Position numbers and translations under genes: made by a program. A DNA stretch of 51,988 nt from a virus. The notes under the pieces are model-generated. The model had not been told where the DNA came from. It saw only the letters and a program-made list of their open reading frames with translations, and did not search any database. The stretch spans positions 1-51,988 of the IMG/VR virus record IMGVR_UViG_3300015245_000044. One strand, given 5' to 3'. Shown here in pieces: positions 1 to 6,814 of the stretch. The stretch's first letter is position 1; every line of letters starts with the position of its first letter.

Positions 1-1
1 C

Positions 2-169
2 GACCGCTTCGGCGAAGTCCTCAAGATCACTAAGCAACGCAAGAATTTCCCGCCCGGTGCCAATGCGTCGGCAGACGCCAACGGTACGTACATCGAAATC
101 GCCCATATCAAGCTGGACAAGTCGGGCAAGGTTGCTCGCGTTGTCTATGCGGATTGCACCATCGTCTAG
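2..169 (+). CDS. 3' end of an unknown small protein (partial)
   Basis: An open frame enters from the left edge and stops with TAG at 167-169, giving the last 55 residues of a protein whose start lies outside the window. The visible part is mixed polar and hydrophobic with no membrane segment, cysteine motif or recognisable domain. It is followed directly by a structured leader and further small genes on the same strand, so it is probably one more member of that left-end series. Function unknown. Confidence 0.5.
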   Translation, partial: DRFGEVLKITKQRKNFPPGANASADANGTYIEIAHIKLDKSGKVARVVYADCTIV

Positions 170-172
170 CTC

Positions 173-245
173 TCTCGACATCGCTTTGACGGCGGGCGGC
201 AGAAATGCCTACCCGCCTCAAGGCAGTAGAGAGGCAATCATGCCG
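173..245 (+). repeat. structured intergenic leader, family 1, copy 1
   Basis: This 73-nt element recurs at 789-862. It folds as GGCGGG (191-196) with CCCGCC (212-217) enclosing an inner stem GGCA (198-201) / TGCC (206-209) with a GAAA loop. A second hairpin is GGCA (233-236) / TGCC (241-244). In the other copy the inner stem is AGCC/GGCT, so two base pairs change on both sides and pairing is kept. That favours selection on an RNA structure upstream of the gene at 281. A third hairpin, GCCC (250-253) / GGGC (260-263), has the loop GTGACG, also used at 2370-2375. Confidence 0.6.
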
Positions 246-280
246 ATCGGCCCGTGACGGGGCAAAGACGAGGGTACATC

Positions 281-565
281 ATGAAATATAGACTTGAAGT
301 TGATACCGCTTTCAACGTTCGCGCCAAGAAAGGCGAACGCAAGGAGCGCGGCACGGGTCGCCTGATCAAGTGCCAAATCTGGTTTGGCGACGACTTGCAG
401 GACTGCCTTAAGCAGGCGAGTGACAATCGCGCCGCTTGCGAGAAAATCGCCACGCCCGGTTATTCCGAAGTCTTGACGGTTCGGGGATACGATAACGAGA
501 CATTCAAGCGCGATCCGCTTAAGGCGATCCCCGTTTATCAGGCTGCAACCTTGGCGAGGGCGTAA
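281..565 (+). CDS. unknown 94-aa early protein
   Basis: Starts MKYRLEV at ATG 281, behind the ribosome-site block ACGAGGGTACA (268-278); the same block precedes the gene at 2425, which decides this start over upstream codons. The product is basic near the N-terminus (KKGERKERGTGR) and then mixed alpha/beta with no known motif. The stop is 2 nt before the next gene's ATG at 568, so the two are probably translated together. Function not recognised. Confidence 0.6.
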   Translation: MKYRLEVDTAFNVRAKKGERKERGTGRLIKCQIWFGDDLQDCLKQASDNRAACEKIATPGYSEVLTVRGYDNETFKRDPLKAIPVYQAATLARA

Positions 566-567
566 CC

Positions 568-783
568 ATGTCGCTCCTCGCTTCCATGGATGCCGCCTAC
601 TCCGCCGATCAGGCCTTTGCGCGCGCCTTGCGCGATGCCGGCTTTCCTTCTCGTTGGGAGTGGCACCTCTTTGCCAACGACACGACTAGCTCGGTCGCGC
701 AGGCTTACCGCGCCAAGCTCCTTGCCGAGATCGAAATGCGGGAAGCGTTCACGGTCAAGTATTCCGATATGGTCCCCGCTTAG
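568..783 (+). CDS. unknown 71-aa early protein
   Basis: ATG 568 follows the upstream stop by 2 nt, suggesting coupled translation. The 71-residue product is acidic to neutral, rich in alanine and aromatic residues (SRWEWHLF), and probably helical. No domain recognised. It ends just before the second copy of the family-1 leader. Confidence 0.55.
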   Translation: MSLLASMDAAYSADQAFARALRDAGFPSRWEWHLFANDTTSSVAQAYRAKLLAEIEMREAFTVKYSDMVPA

Positions 784-788
784 GGGCT

Positions 789-862
789 TATCGACATAGG
801 CTTTACGGCGGGTAGCCCCAGGGCTTTCCCGCCTTAAGGCGTTAGAGAGGCAATGACTGCCG
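789..862 (+). repeat. structured intergenic leader, family 1, copy 2
   Basis: This 74-nt copy of the 173-245 element keeps the outer stem GGCGGG (807-812) / CCCGCC (828-833). The inner stem is AGCC (814-817) / GGCT (822-825) with loop CCAG, differing from copy 1 by paired substitutions. The downstream string TAGAGAGGCAAT and a GGCA (849-852) / TGCC (858-861) hairpin are also kept. It precedes the 50-aa gene at 884. Confidence 0.6.
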
Positions 863-883
863 CTCCAAACGAGGATTAAGCGA

Positions 884-1036
884 ATGATCAAAATCACGTT
901 GAACGGTCGCGGCGGGGAACTAGATTGCCGCACGGTCGAGAGAGAGGAAGAGATCAGCAATGCGGTCAAGGACATCGCCCTTAACTGCGTTCTCGCTCCG
1001 GGAGATACGATCACTATCGAAGAAATCGACGAATAG
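884..1036 (+). CDS. unknown 50-aa early protein
   Basis: ATG 884 sits behind ACGAGGATTAAGCGA, a good GAGG ribosome site. The product MIKITLNGRG... is 50 residues with strand-helix-strand character and a very acidic end (TIEEIDE). No known family. It lies between two structured leaders, consistent with the other genes of this series. Confidence 0.6.
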   Translation: MIKITLNGRGGELDCRTVEREEEISNAVKDIALNCVLAPGDTITIEEIDE

Positions 1037-1118
1037 GCCGAAACGGCCTTCGGGCCGTAGTCCCGTCATGCGGGGCCTGACGATGGCCGTCAGCAACATC
1101 TAATCGAGGACAATATCT
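1037..1118 (+). repeat. structured intergenic leader, family 2, copy 1
   Basis: Three hairpins in a row: ACGGCC (1043-1048) / GGCCGT (1053-1058) closed by a TTCG tetraloop; CCCG/CGGG around 1062-1074; and CTGACG (1077-1082) / CGTCAG (1088-1093) with loop ATGGC. The last hairpin and its flanks (1076-1095) recur exactly at 2097-2116. It precedes the 290-aa gene at 1119. Confidence 0.55.
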
Positions 1119-1991
1119 ATGCAAATTCTTAAAGGTCATATCTCGGCGGAGACCGCTTTCGTGGTCGATGATTATCCATATGGGTTTGCGCTGCGCTGCA
1201 AAATCCGTTACTGGATTGAGTACAAGCCCAAGATGGGTTTCCGCTTCGTTAGCCAAACGACCAACCCGAAACGCCCGGGCGAGATTTGGAACAAGCCCAA
1301 AACCTCGACTTATTCGCGGTTCGGCGCGGCGCTATATCTCGACGATAAGGGCCATGTCCAATGGGCAGGCTTGTCCGAGTACTGCGATGGGAAAGAGGCC
1401 CAGGCGTTTTTGGATACCTACGGCGAGGGCGTTTCCCCCGATGGAATGACGCTCTTGCGCAAGTGGGTTGCTTCAAAGCTGGCCTATGACGCCAATCGGC
1501 AGAAAGGCGACCCGTTATCGGTTGGCTTGGTTGAGGCCCGTCGCGCGTTCGCGGAGACGGCAATTCGCGTTGTCCGGGTCTTTGATCCCCGGCAGGACAA
1601 TAAGCTGATCGCGCGACATGATCGCGTCGCCCGCGAATTGAACCATCGGGAAGTCTTGGAGCGTTTCGGCATTGCCGAGCATTTGCGGGTCACTGATGGC
1701 GATGAGATCAGCGACGGCGCCGTTATCCAGCGCGGCACGGAAGGGCAATCCGTGGTCCGATATGTCGGGACCTATGTCAACGGAGACGGCATGCGGACTC
1801 TAATGACGCCCGCGCAAGGTCGTCATACCTATGCTACGCGCGAGGAGGCGCAGGCATGGGTTGACGCGGTCACGAGCAATAATAGCGGCAGCACCATCCG
1901 CGATGTATGGGGCGATAACCCGCGTTTCGAAGTGCGGCCTTGCCCATGTTGGTCCGGTCACTTTGACCCGCAAAACGTGTGGTTTGACTGA
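1119..1991 (+). CDS. unknown 290-aa early protein
   Basis: The largest gene of the left-end series. ATG 1119 follows AATCGAGGACAATATCT, a GAGG site. The protein has no membrane segment. The N-terminal 100 residues look beta-rich (FRFVSQTTN, FGAALYLDD). Residues around 235-260 (YATREEAQAWVDAV) resemble a helical region of the kind seen in many phage and plasmid hypotheticals. The C-terminus carries a CPCW pair that could help bind a metal, though the other ligands are not evident. No function can be assigned. Confidence 0.7.
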   Translation: MQILKGHISAETAFVVDDYPYGFALRCKIRYWIEYKPKMGFRFVSQTTNPKRPGEIWNKPKTSTYSRFGAALYLDDKGHVQWAGLSEYCDGKEAQAFLDTYGEGVSPDGMTLLRKWVASKLAYDANRQKGDPLSVGLVEARRAFAETAIRVVRVFDPRQDNKLIARHDRVARELNHREVLERFGIAEHLRVTDGDEISDGAVIQRGTEGQSVVRYVGTYVNGDGMRTLMTPAQGRHTYATREEAQAWVDAVTSNNSGSTIRDVWGDNPRFEVRPCPCWSGHFDPQNVWFD

Positions 1992-1998
1992 TCGTTTG

Positions 1999-2019
1999 GG
2001 GCAGGCGTCAGGCCTGCCC
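1999..2019 (+). terminator. hairpin after the 290-aa gene
   Basis: GGGCAGGC (1999-2006) pairs with GCCTGCCC (2012-2019) across a 5-nt loop, 7 nt after the stop codon. The downstream TTAACCACTTTT is T-rich but not a clean run, so this may be a weak terminator or a processing hairpin. Confidence 0.4.
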
Positions 2020-2059
2020 TTAACCACTTTTAAACGATTTGGCATATAATGGGGCCGAA

Positions 2060-2134
2060 ATGCAGCAATGAGGCTGCATAGGGCGTTGAAATCGCCCCTG
2101 ACGATGGCCGTCAGCACGATGGGGAACATAGGCG
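2060..2134 (+). repeat. structured intergenic leader, family 2, copy 2
   Basis: Three hairpins: ATGCAGC (2060-2066) / GCTGCAT (2073-2079); GGGCG (2081-2085) / CGCCC (2093-2097); and the conserved CTGACG-ATGGC-CGTCAG. The string at 2097-2116 is identical to 1076-1095, whereas the two upstream hairpins keep only their architecture. It precedes the small membrane-protein pair. Confidence 0.5.
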
Positions 2135-2215
2135 ATGATGATAACGATTTTGGGTTATTTTATTTTGTGCGTCAGCGTTGTGTCGGTTGTCGCGATCGGT
2201 TTGGCGTTTTTCTAA
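2135..2215 (+). CDS. 26-aa membrane peptide
   Basis: A short frame starting ATG ATG at 2135 encodes one hydrophobic segment (MMITILGYFILC...) spanning nearly the whole peptide. Its TAA stop shares its last A with the ATG of the next gene (TAATG at 2213-2217), typical of translational coupling. No family recognised. The fit with the neighbour's start is the main support. Confidence 0.4.
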   Translation: MMITILGYFILCVSVVSVVAIGLAFF

Positions 2216-2352
2216 TGCGTTTCGGGTTTATTGCGTCGATGGCATTGCTGATCGCGGCTGTGATCGGGGTTTTCATCTATATCCCGATCATCAGCAATTA
2301 TGCATTTTGGTTTGTCGTGCTCGCTTATCTTCTTCTCGCGGGCAGCACCTAA
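2215..2352 (+). CDS. 45-aa membrane protein
   Basis: ATG 2215 overlaps the stop of the 26-aa frame. The product MRFGFIASMALL... has two hydrophobic stretches (about residues 4-22 and 26-42), so it is probably a two-pass inner-membrane protein. An in-frame extension back to 2068 exists but would run through the leader hairpins. Early expression argues against a holin role; exclusion or membrane modulation is possible but unproven. Confidence 0.5.
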   Translation: MRFGFIASMALLIAAVIGVFIYIPIISNYAFWFVVLAYLLLAGST

Positions 2353-2359
2353 AGAAGCG

Positions 2360-2385
2360 GCCCGGCAGGGTGACGCCTGCCGGGC
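2360..2385 (+). other. 10-bp hairpin upstream of the HTH gene
   Basis: GCCCGGCAGG (2360-2369) and CCTGCCGGGC (2376-2385) form a perfect stem with loop GTGACG, the same loop as the hairpin at 250-263. No T tract follows. It sits 39 nt before the 66-aa gene and is followed by the shared ribosome block ACGAGGGTACA (2407-2417). Confidence 0.5.
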
Positions 2386-2424
2386 CTATGTCGAGGGTCA
2401 CATCTGACGAGGGTACAAGCAGAC

Positions 2425-2625
2425 ATGACGACGACACGGGACAATAGCACGAAAGAAGCGGCCTTAAAGCTCTTATCGCAGGGGAAAATCACTTTAACCG
2501 AGGCGGCCCGGCGTTGTGGCGAATCGCGCCAGACAGTTACCTATTGGGCGCGCGGGATCGATCTTGCTGCCGCTCGGGAGATATATCTCAAACGCATATG
2601 GCGCGAGGCGCTGCGCAAGGCCTGA
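2425..2625 (+). CDS. 66-aa helix-turn-helix protein
   Basis: Residues about 13-45 (LLSQGKITLTEAARRCG, then SRQTVTYWARG) form a classic helix-turn-helix of the homeodomain-like/resolvase type, with almost nothing else in the protein. It is probably a small DNA-binding regulator of the left-end genes. The start follows the ACGAGGGTACA ribosome block. The target is unknown. Confidence 0.65.
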   Translation: MTTTRDNSTKEAALKLLSQGKITLTEAARRCGESRQTVTYWARGIDLAAAREIYLKRIWREALRKA

Positions 2626-2637
2626 TCTTGCTCGTGC

Positions 2638-2755
2638 GCGCGAGGCGCCCTAAGGCTCGCGCCCATGGAACTGCGCATGTCCTGGAATCTGGCCTTGGCG
2701 CTTGGCGCGGTCCTTCCCCGCGATGTCCATGAGCACCGCGCGATGTTACGCGCGG
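2638..2755. other. convergent gap with two hairpins
   Basis: This gap lies between the + operon ending at 2625 and the - operon ending at 2746. GCGCGAG (2638-2644) pairs with CTCGCGC (2656-2662), and CCGCGCG (2736-2742) pairs with CGCGCGG (2749-2755). The second hairpin has the TAA stop of the opposite gene in its loop. Neither has a T tract, but the position suits transcription separation. Confidence 0.35.
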
Positions 2756-2931
2756 GGGGTCACATCCGGATCAGGCTTAAGGACATGGGCGGGCTTGCGA
2801 TGTTTTGGGCGGTGGCGCCTCCCGTCGCGCATGTCTTGAACGAGAAGCCAGAAAATGGAGCCGGCGAAACCGAGTCCTAGCAGGACAACCAAGGCGCACG
2901 CCGCGTAAATCAGCCACACGCAATCATCCAT
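2746..2931 (-). CDS. 61-aa single-pass membrane protein
   Basis: ATG at 2931 gives MDDCVWLIYAACALVV..., with one long hydrophobic segment (about residues 5-31) and a basic, proline-rich tail of histidine, lysine and arginine residues. The topology suggests an outside N-terminus and a cytoplasmic tail. It is the last gene of the leftward operon, 19 nt after the TetR gene. Unknown role; an overlapping + frame from 2665 is less convincing. Confidence 0.5.
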   Translation of the reverse strand: MDDCVWLIYAACALVVLLGLGFAGSIFWLLVQDMRDGRRHRPKHRKPAHVLKPDPDVTPRA

Positions 2932-2950
2932 GAGAATGCTCGCCGAAAAG

Positions 2951-3514
2951 TCAGGCGATGAGTCGGTCAATTTGCGCATTCGAAATCCCCATGCTTCGCA
3001 ATGAAAAGGCGATGGCTGTTTCGGCAGGGCGCTTGCCCGCGCCGAAGGCAGCATAGACGGCCCGCAAGATGCCCAGAATGACCACGGTAGCGGCTTTGCG
3101 ATCTTTGGGCGACATATCGGCGCCCCGGCGGAGGAGGCCCGCCAGCTCGTCTCTAATGCCCTCGCAGTAGAGCGGGGAATCAAACATCGCAAGAACAAGG
3201 CGCGGCTGTTCGAAGCGGGCGTAAAGCGCAAAAAGAGCCTCGGCGAGAAGATGAGGGCCGGATATGGGCTTCGATATTTGCATCGCAGCAAGATGCTGCG
3301 CGAGCACGAGGGATGTCGCGGTGGCAATCATTTCGGTTTTGTCGGGGAAATAGCTATAAAGCGAGCCGGCCGAAATGCCGGCTCGTTCGGCGACATCATT
3401 GGTCGTTACCTTATCCGCGCCAACGCGCGCGATCATATCGATGGTCGCCGCGATGATTGCTTCTTTCTTAGCCTGCCCTTTGGCATGAACAAGCGCGGTT
3501 TTCCGATAGGCCAT
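2951..3514 (-). CDS. TetR-family transcriptional regulator
   Basis: A 187-aa protein with the TetR N-terminal DNA-binding domain: helix-turn-helix at residues about 37-58 (TTNDVAERAGISAGSLYSYF), ending in the family-typical SLYSYFPDKTEMI. The C-terminal two thirds are helical, as expected for the ligand/dimer domain. ATG 3514 is chosen because GGAGG (complement of 3521-3525) sits 7 nt upstream; frames starting earlier would cover the promoter. A promoter and overlapping palindrome directly upstream suggest autorepression. Ligand unknown. Confidence 0.85.
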   Translation of the reverse strand: MAYRKTALVHAKGQAKKEAIIAATIDMIARVGADKVTTNDVAERAGISAGSLYSYFPDKTEMIATATSLVLAQHLAAMQISKPISGPHLLAEALFALYARFEQPRLVLAMFDSPLYCEGIRDELAGLLRRGADMSPKDRKAATVVILGILRAVYAAFGAGKRPAETAIAFSLRSMGISNAQIDRLIA

Positions 3515-3524
3515 TTGCATCCTC

Positions 3525-3563
3525 CGTTTTGGCGATATCGCAACCAAAACGGGCATTTGTCAA
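3525..3563 (-). promoter_or_regulatory. promoter and operator of the TetR gene
   Basis: On the - strand, TTGACA (3563-3558) and CGATAT (3540-3535) are 17 nt apart, a good sigma-70-type promoter. An inverted repeat of CGTTTTGG (3525-3532) and CCAAAACG (3544-3551), with the palindrome CGATATCG between the arms, covers the -10 box and spacer. The layout fits a TetR autoregulatory operator. Confidence 0.6.
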
Positions 3564-3568
3564 GAAGT

Positions 3569-3591
3569 GAGCGTCAGTTTAGCTGACGCTC
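3569..3591 (-). terminator. hairpin after the DGQHR-domain gene
   Basis: GAGCGTCAG (3569-3577) pairs with CTGACGCTC (3583-3591), a perfect 9-bp stem with a 5-nt loop, 9 nt after the stop codon at 3601 on the - strand. The sequence beyond is ACTTCTTGAC, only weakly T-rich. It probably separates the long operon from the TetR transcription unit. Confidence 0.45.
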
Positions 3592-3600
3592 TCCCCTCTT

Positions 3601-4572
3601 CTATCGCGAGGCCCAGGAAGGAAGAGGAAGCATGACCTTGACCGATTTCGGGTCTTTTCCATCCGTAAGCCGCTTGGCAAAGATCGCCCGGAGACGAGAG
3701 TAGCACGGCGCCCGGTCGCGCTCCCCGATCTGCCTGCCGACCAGCCAATCGACATATTCGCCTGCGGCGGAGACGGCCATCAGGCATTTGCGGAAGTCTT
3801 CGGCAGAGAGGACAACGGCCTTTTTGCCACCCTTGCGGTTCTGATCGAGGACAAGCCGCCGCCAAAGCCACATTGTTATCGACAAATTGAGCGACCCCCA
3901 GAGCCGCGCATTTTCGGGATCGCTTCCCCAGGCCGACCGCGCGATTTGGAGGAAAACGATAAGTCTATCCGCCTCGCTTGTTTCAAGCATCTCGGCAAGA
4001 TCGGTTGCCGGCGGCGAGTGCCTGGCCGGCGCTTCGGCCTGTGCCATATACCAGCAGCGCAAGAGCTGGCTCATGCCGATGACGGCATGCGAGACTCCGC
4101 GCTGAATCTGGTTGTACGTGACAAAATCGCAGGACGCCCGAACCTTGCGCAATTGCGGGAGGCTCTCCTCCAACCCGCGCAGGATGTCATCGGGCCGCAT
4201 GTTGACAAGCCGGCTATTCAATTCGACAAAATCGTCTGCCATGTCCTTCATGGATGAGTAATTGCACATCCGTGCATCGGCGAGGCATTCCGGTAGGGAA
4301 GTCAGCTTAAACGCCTCCATTCGATGCTGCCCATCGACAAGATAAATCGTCTTATCGGTGCCCAATCGGCCCAGGGTCAGAACGCCGGGAATAATCCCGC
4401 CGTTTCTCCCCATCTCCTCGGATGCCTCCAAAACCTTGCCGTTAATCCGGACCGCGCGCTGAAACGGTGGAATTTTCCAGGTCAGGACCTCTTCGCGCGG
4501 GAAGATGAGCGTTTCCATCGCGCTCCGTTTCGCCTTGGGCGCTTCGCGGCCCTTTAGGTGAATGATTGTCAT
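3601..4572 (-). CDS. DGQHR-domain (ParB/Srx-fold) protein
   Basis: 323 aa. Residues 78-84 read LVDGQHR, the signature of the DGQHR family, which shares a ParB/sulfiredoxin-type fold and is found in phage and DNA-modification (DndB-like) proteins. Upstream residues (IPPFQRAVRINGKV) match the usual N-terminal strand. A helical C-terminal half follows. ATG 4572 has a strong GAGGAG site 7 nt upstream. It directly follows the cytosine methyltransferase, so a role in DNA modification or its control is plausible, but no reaction can be assigned. Confidence 0.7.
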   Translation of the reverse strand: MTIIHLKGREAPKAKRSAMETLIFPREEVLTWKIPPFQRAVRINGKVLEASEEMGRNGGIIPGVLTLGRLGTDKTIYLVDGQHRMEAFKLTSLPECLADARMCNYSSMKDMADDFVELNSRLVNMRPDDILRGLEESLPQLRKVRASCDFVTYNQIQRGVSHAVIGMSQLLRCWYMAQAEAPARHSPPATDLAEMLETSEADRLIVFLQIARSAWGSDPENARLWGSLNLSITMWLWRRLVLDQNRKGGKKAVVLSAEDFRKCLMAVSAAGEYVDWLVGRQIGERDRAPCYSRLRAIFAKRLTDGKDPKSVKVMLPLPSWASR

Positions 4573-4583
4573 AGTTTTCTCCT

Positions 4584-5297
4584 CTATGCCCCCGAATTCA
4601 TGATGGCCAACCCGATCGCCTCGGCCATGTGTGGCGGATTGCTATCGCCCAATGCCTCTATTCGATCGATCCGCGCGCGGCTAAGCGCGGCAGTCTGTTC
4701 GCCGGAAGACCGAGCATCCACGCGTAAAGCTGCGAGCTGATCCGGGTCCCAATCACCTCGGGCATTTGCTGCCCTCTTGGTTTCGTCAATCGCGCGTGCG
4801 AGCGACTGCCCGGCGATCTCCAATCGCGGCAAGCTGGTGCAGGCAACCAGGAAGACTCGCCTTCGAAGATAAGGCGCACCAATATCGCAAGCGCCAAATT
4901 CAAATCGGGCGACGTGGCGGCCAGCATTGGAAAGACTGCAAGCGACTTCGGTTTCCCATGCCGCGTTTCCCGGCGGGTGCTCCACGACAAACCAGGTTGC
5001 CCCGCTGCAAAGGCCGATATGCAGCATGTACGGCCAGAGACTTTCGCCGCTGCGATAACCGTGAACTGCGGCGGCAACGCTTGTTCTTTGGCAGGGCGGC
5101 CCGCCGATGACGATGTCGGCGGCGGGAATGGCGCGGAGGGTCCGGACATCGTCATGGAGCGGCGTCTCCGGGAACTGATGACGCAATAGCGCGCGCCGGT
5201 CCTCTTTTAGCTCGCAGAGCGCAATTGTTCTTATCCCTGCGCGCTCGAAACCGAGGGCATGGCAGCCGAGGCACGAAAAGAGGTCCAAGGATTTCAC
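4584..5297 (-). CDS. DNA (cytosine-5) methyltransferase, compact
   Basis: Starting at GTG 5297, which overlaps the upstream TGA (GTGA), the protein is 237 aa. Motif I is DLFSCLGCHALGFERAG (5-21). Motif IV is GGPPCQ (65-70) with catalytic Cys69. Motif VI is present as VEHPPG with Glu106. Motif VIII is PYLRRRVFLV (142-151). It would methylate C5 of cytosine using AdoMet. Typical enzymes are 300-400 aa; here the target-recognition region after motif VIII is short. No cognate nuclease is adjacent, so it probably protects phage DNA or marks genes. Confidence 0.85.
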   Translation of the reverse strand: MKSLDLFSCLGCHALGFERAGIRTIALCELKEDRRALLRHQFPETPLHDDVRTLRAIPAADIVIGGPPCQRTSVAAAVHGYRSGESLWPYMLHIGLCSGATWFVVEHPPGNAAWETEVACSLSNAGRHVARFEFGACDIGAPYLRRRVFLVACTSLPRLEIAGQSLARAIDETKRAANARGDWDPDQLAALRVDARSSGEQTAALSRARIDRIEALGDSNPPHMAEAIGLAIMNSGA

Positions 5298-5596
5298 TCG
5301 CCCCCCGCCCCGATGAGTTTCCATAGCGGCCACGGGCCGCGCCGCGCGCTGATCTCGACCCCGAAAGGAACGAGGCGCTTGTTCGCATGATGCGCAAAGA
5401 CCGAAACGATATTCGAGGAAGGCCATTCCTTCGGGCTATCGGCGTACATTTTCGCGAGGATTTCGGCCGCGCTTATCCCCGCGACCCCGGCATCGCGAAC
5501 GATTTCATAAAGCCGGCGCTGCTTAGGCGTCAGAAAGCCCCCGACCTCATCCGCCGGCATTGGATGGCCGCAATGCGGGCAGAGCTTCGTTTTCAT
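5294..5596 (-). CDS. zinc-ribbon plus winged-helix-like protein
   Basis: 100 aa. The N-terminus has CPHCGHP (residues 6-12), half of a zinc ribbon; no second Cys pair follows, so metal binding would need His or another chain. Residues 23-75 (LTPKQRRLYEIVRDAG, then SAAEILAKMY and NIVSVFAHHANKRL) resemble a winged helix. It overlaps both neighbours by 4 nt (ATGA/GTGA), so it is translated with the resolvase-replication operon. Probably a small DNA-binding protein. Confidence 0.6.
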   Translation of the reverse strand: MKTKLCPHCGHPMPADEVGGFLTPKQRRLYEIVRDAGVAGISAAEILAKMYADSPKEWPSSNIVSVFAHHANKRLVPFGVEISARRGPWPLWKLIGAGGE

Positions 5597-6156
5597 GCTG
5601 GCGCGTCTCCGCGATCCTGCGCGTATTCATCAGCCTTGCGGATAAGCCGCGCCAGCCGCTCGGGATTGGCGCGGTATTCCGCAATGACCTCGTCCCAGCT
5701 TTTCGCTTTCGCGGGCGGCGGCTTCGCGGCCATCGGCGCCTCAGCGAGGCCCCAGTTCTCGCCGTACTTGGCTTTCAGCTCTTCCATGCTGGGCCGCTCC
5801 TCGCGCGGCGCCTCAAGCATGGGCGCTTCGTTGCGCTTGCCCCAGGTCTGCAAGCGCGTCAGCCGGGCCTTGTCCTGCATGCGCTGGTCGCAGGCCTCGA
5901 CAATTTCCGCGATCGTCGGCGGCCATTTGCAGGAACGTTGAACGCCGGTCCTCGGGTCGGTGACCCAAACGATGACGTCATTTGGGTATTGCTCCAAGAC
6001 GACTCCAAGGCTCGTCAGGTAGCCCTCCGGGTCGCTATACTGATCGTTTCGAAACGCGGAGAATAGGATTCGCTGGCGCTGCAAGATCAGCGTCTTGCGA
6101 CTGTTCAAGCGCTCGGTCGAGCGCGGCGAGGAGACTTCCGCCTTTAGCTTTTCCAT
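5593..6156 (-). CDS. unknown replication-region protein
   Basis: From ATG 6156 (MEKLKAEVS) the product is 187 aa. A central part (FRNDQYSDPEGYLTSLGVVL and WPPTIAEIVEACDQR) resembles loader-like proteins found beside DUF1376-type initiators in phages, where they are thought to recruit helicase; this is inference from context. The start overlaps the upstream gene by about 120 nt, unusually long. A later non-ATG start is possible, but the residues before YSDPEGYL are plausible coding sequence. Confidence 0.55.
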   Translation of the reverse strand: MEKLKAEVSSPRSTERLNSRKTLILQRQRILFSAFRNDQYSDPEGYLTSLGVVLEQYPNDVIVWVTDPRTGVQRSCKWPPTIAEIVEACDQRMQDKARLTRLQTWGKRNEAPMLEAPREERPSMEELKAKYGENWGLAEAPMAAKPPPAKAKSWDEVIAEYRANPERLARLIRKADEYAQDRGDAPA

Positions 6157-6814
6157 TTGGAATTTCCGATGTCTTGAGATGGGCGGCAATCCATGCCGAT
6201 GGATTTGCGATCTGGTTTCGGGCGGCATCTTCGATCAGGCCAAGGACGACCAGTGCGTCGTCGCTCGCGGCTTTGAGACATTTTCCGACAAACGCGCGGC
6301 AGGCATCGGGACCCTTCCCCGTCATCTTGGAAAGAGTCTTCAGGCCCTCGTTGAAAAGCCGGGTTCTGGGATCGCTTGGCGCGGTCGCGCCCGACGCGTC
6401 AGCGTCGGAATGAGTCTTCTCTTCTCTAGTCTTGTCTAATAGGCTCGAAATCTTTTTAAGCGGCGCTTCGCTCGCGTCCTTATTTTTCAATGACTTGCGC
6501 GAGAGTTTGCCCCCCTTGCTTGCGTTGAATCGGTTTTGATTGATCATTTTTATCTCGATCGACGCCCGAACATTGCCGATCCGCCCCGATTCCTCGGAGA
6601 TAAGCCCCAATTCTTTCAACGTTTTCAACGAAGCGCGGTAAGTCCGCAGACTCTGCCGGCATCGGCCTGCAATGCCGCGCTCATTATTCCTGATCGGTCC
6701 CTCGTTCTGCATGATCAGTTGCACGATGACGTGGTACGCGCGGTAAGGCTCCGCATCGAGATTTTCGGTCGCGTCCATCCAATCGGGGATGTCATGCTTG
6801 TACCAATCGACCAT
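6035..6814 (-). CDS. DUF1376-type phage replication protein
   Basis: 259 aa from ATG 6814. The N-terminal 80 residues (WYKHDIPDWMDATENLD, then AYHVIVQLIMQNEGPI) match the winged-helix domain of DUF1376 proteins, which occupy the position of lambda O-like initiators in many proteobacterial prophages. The middle is lysine/serine-rich and low complexity. The C-terminal part contains a helical tail (NPSAWIAAHLK) common in replication proteins. The start overlaps the resolvase stop by 23 nt. Confidence 0.75.
   Translation of the reverse strand: MVDWYKHDIPDWMDATENLDAEPYRAYHVIVQLIMQNEGPIRNNERGIAGRCRQSLRTYRASLKTLKELGLISEESGRIGNVRASIEIKMINQNRFNASKGGKLSRKSLKNKDASEAPLKKISSLLDKTREEKTHSDADASGATAPSDPRTRLFNEGLKTLSKMTGKGPDACRAFVGKCLKAASDDALVVLGLIEDAARNQIANPSAWIAAHLKTSEIPNGKAKGGSLLAALDRALEQSQDADLAAPANPILRVSKRSV

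Noticed and set aside
2665-2880. 71-aa frame on the + strand
   Set aside because: No ribosome site, and it overlaps the opposite membrane-protein gene, which has better coding character and follows the TetR gene.
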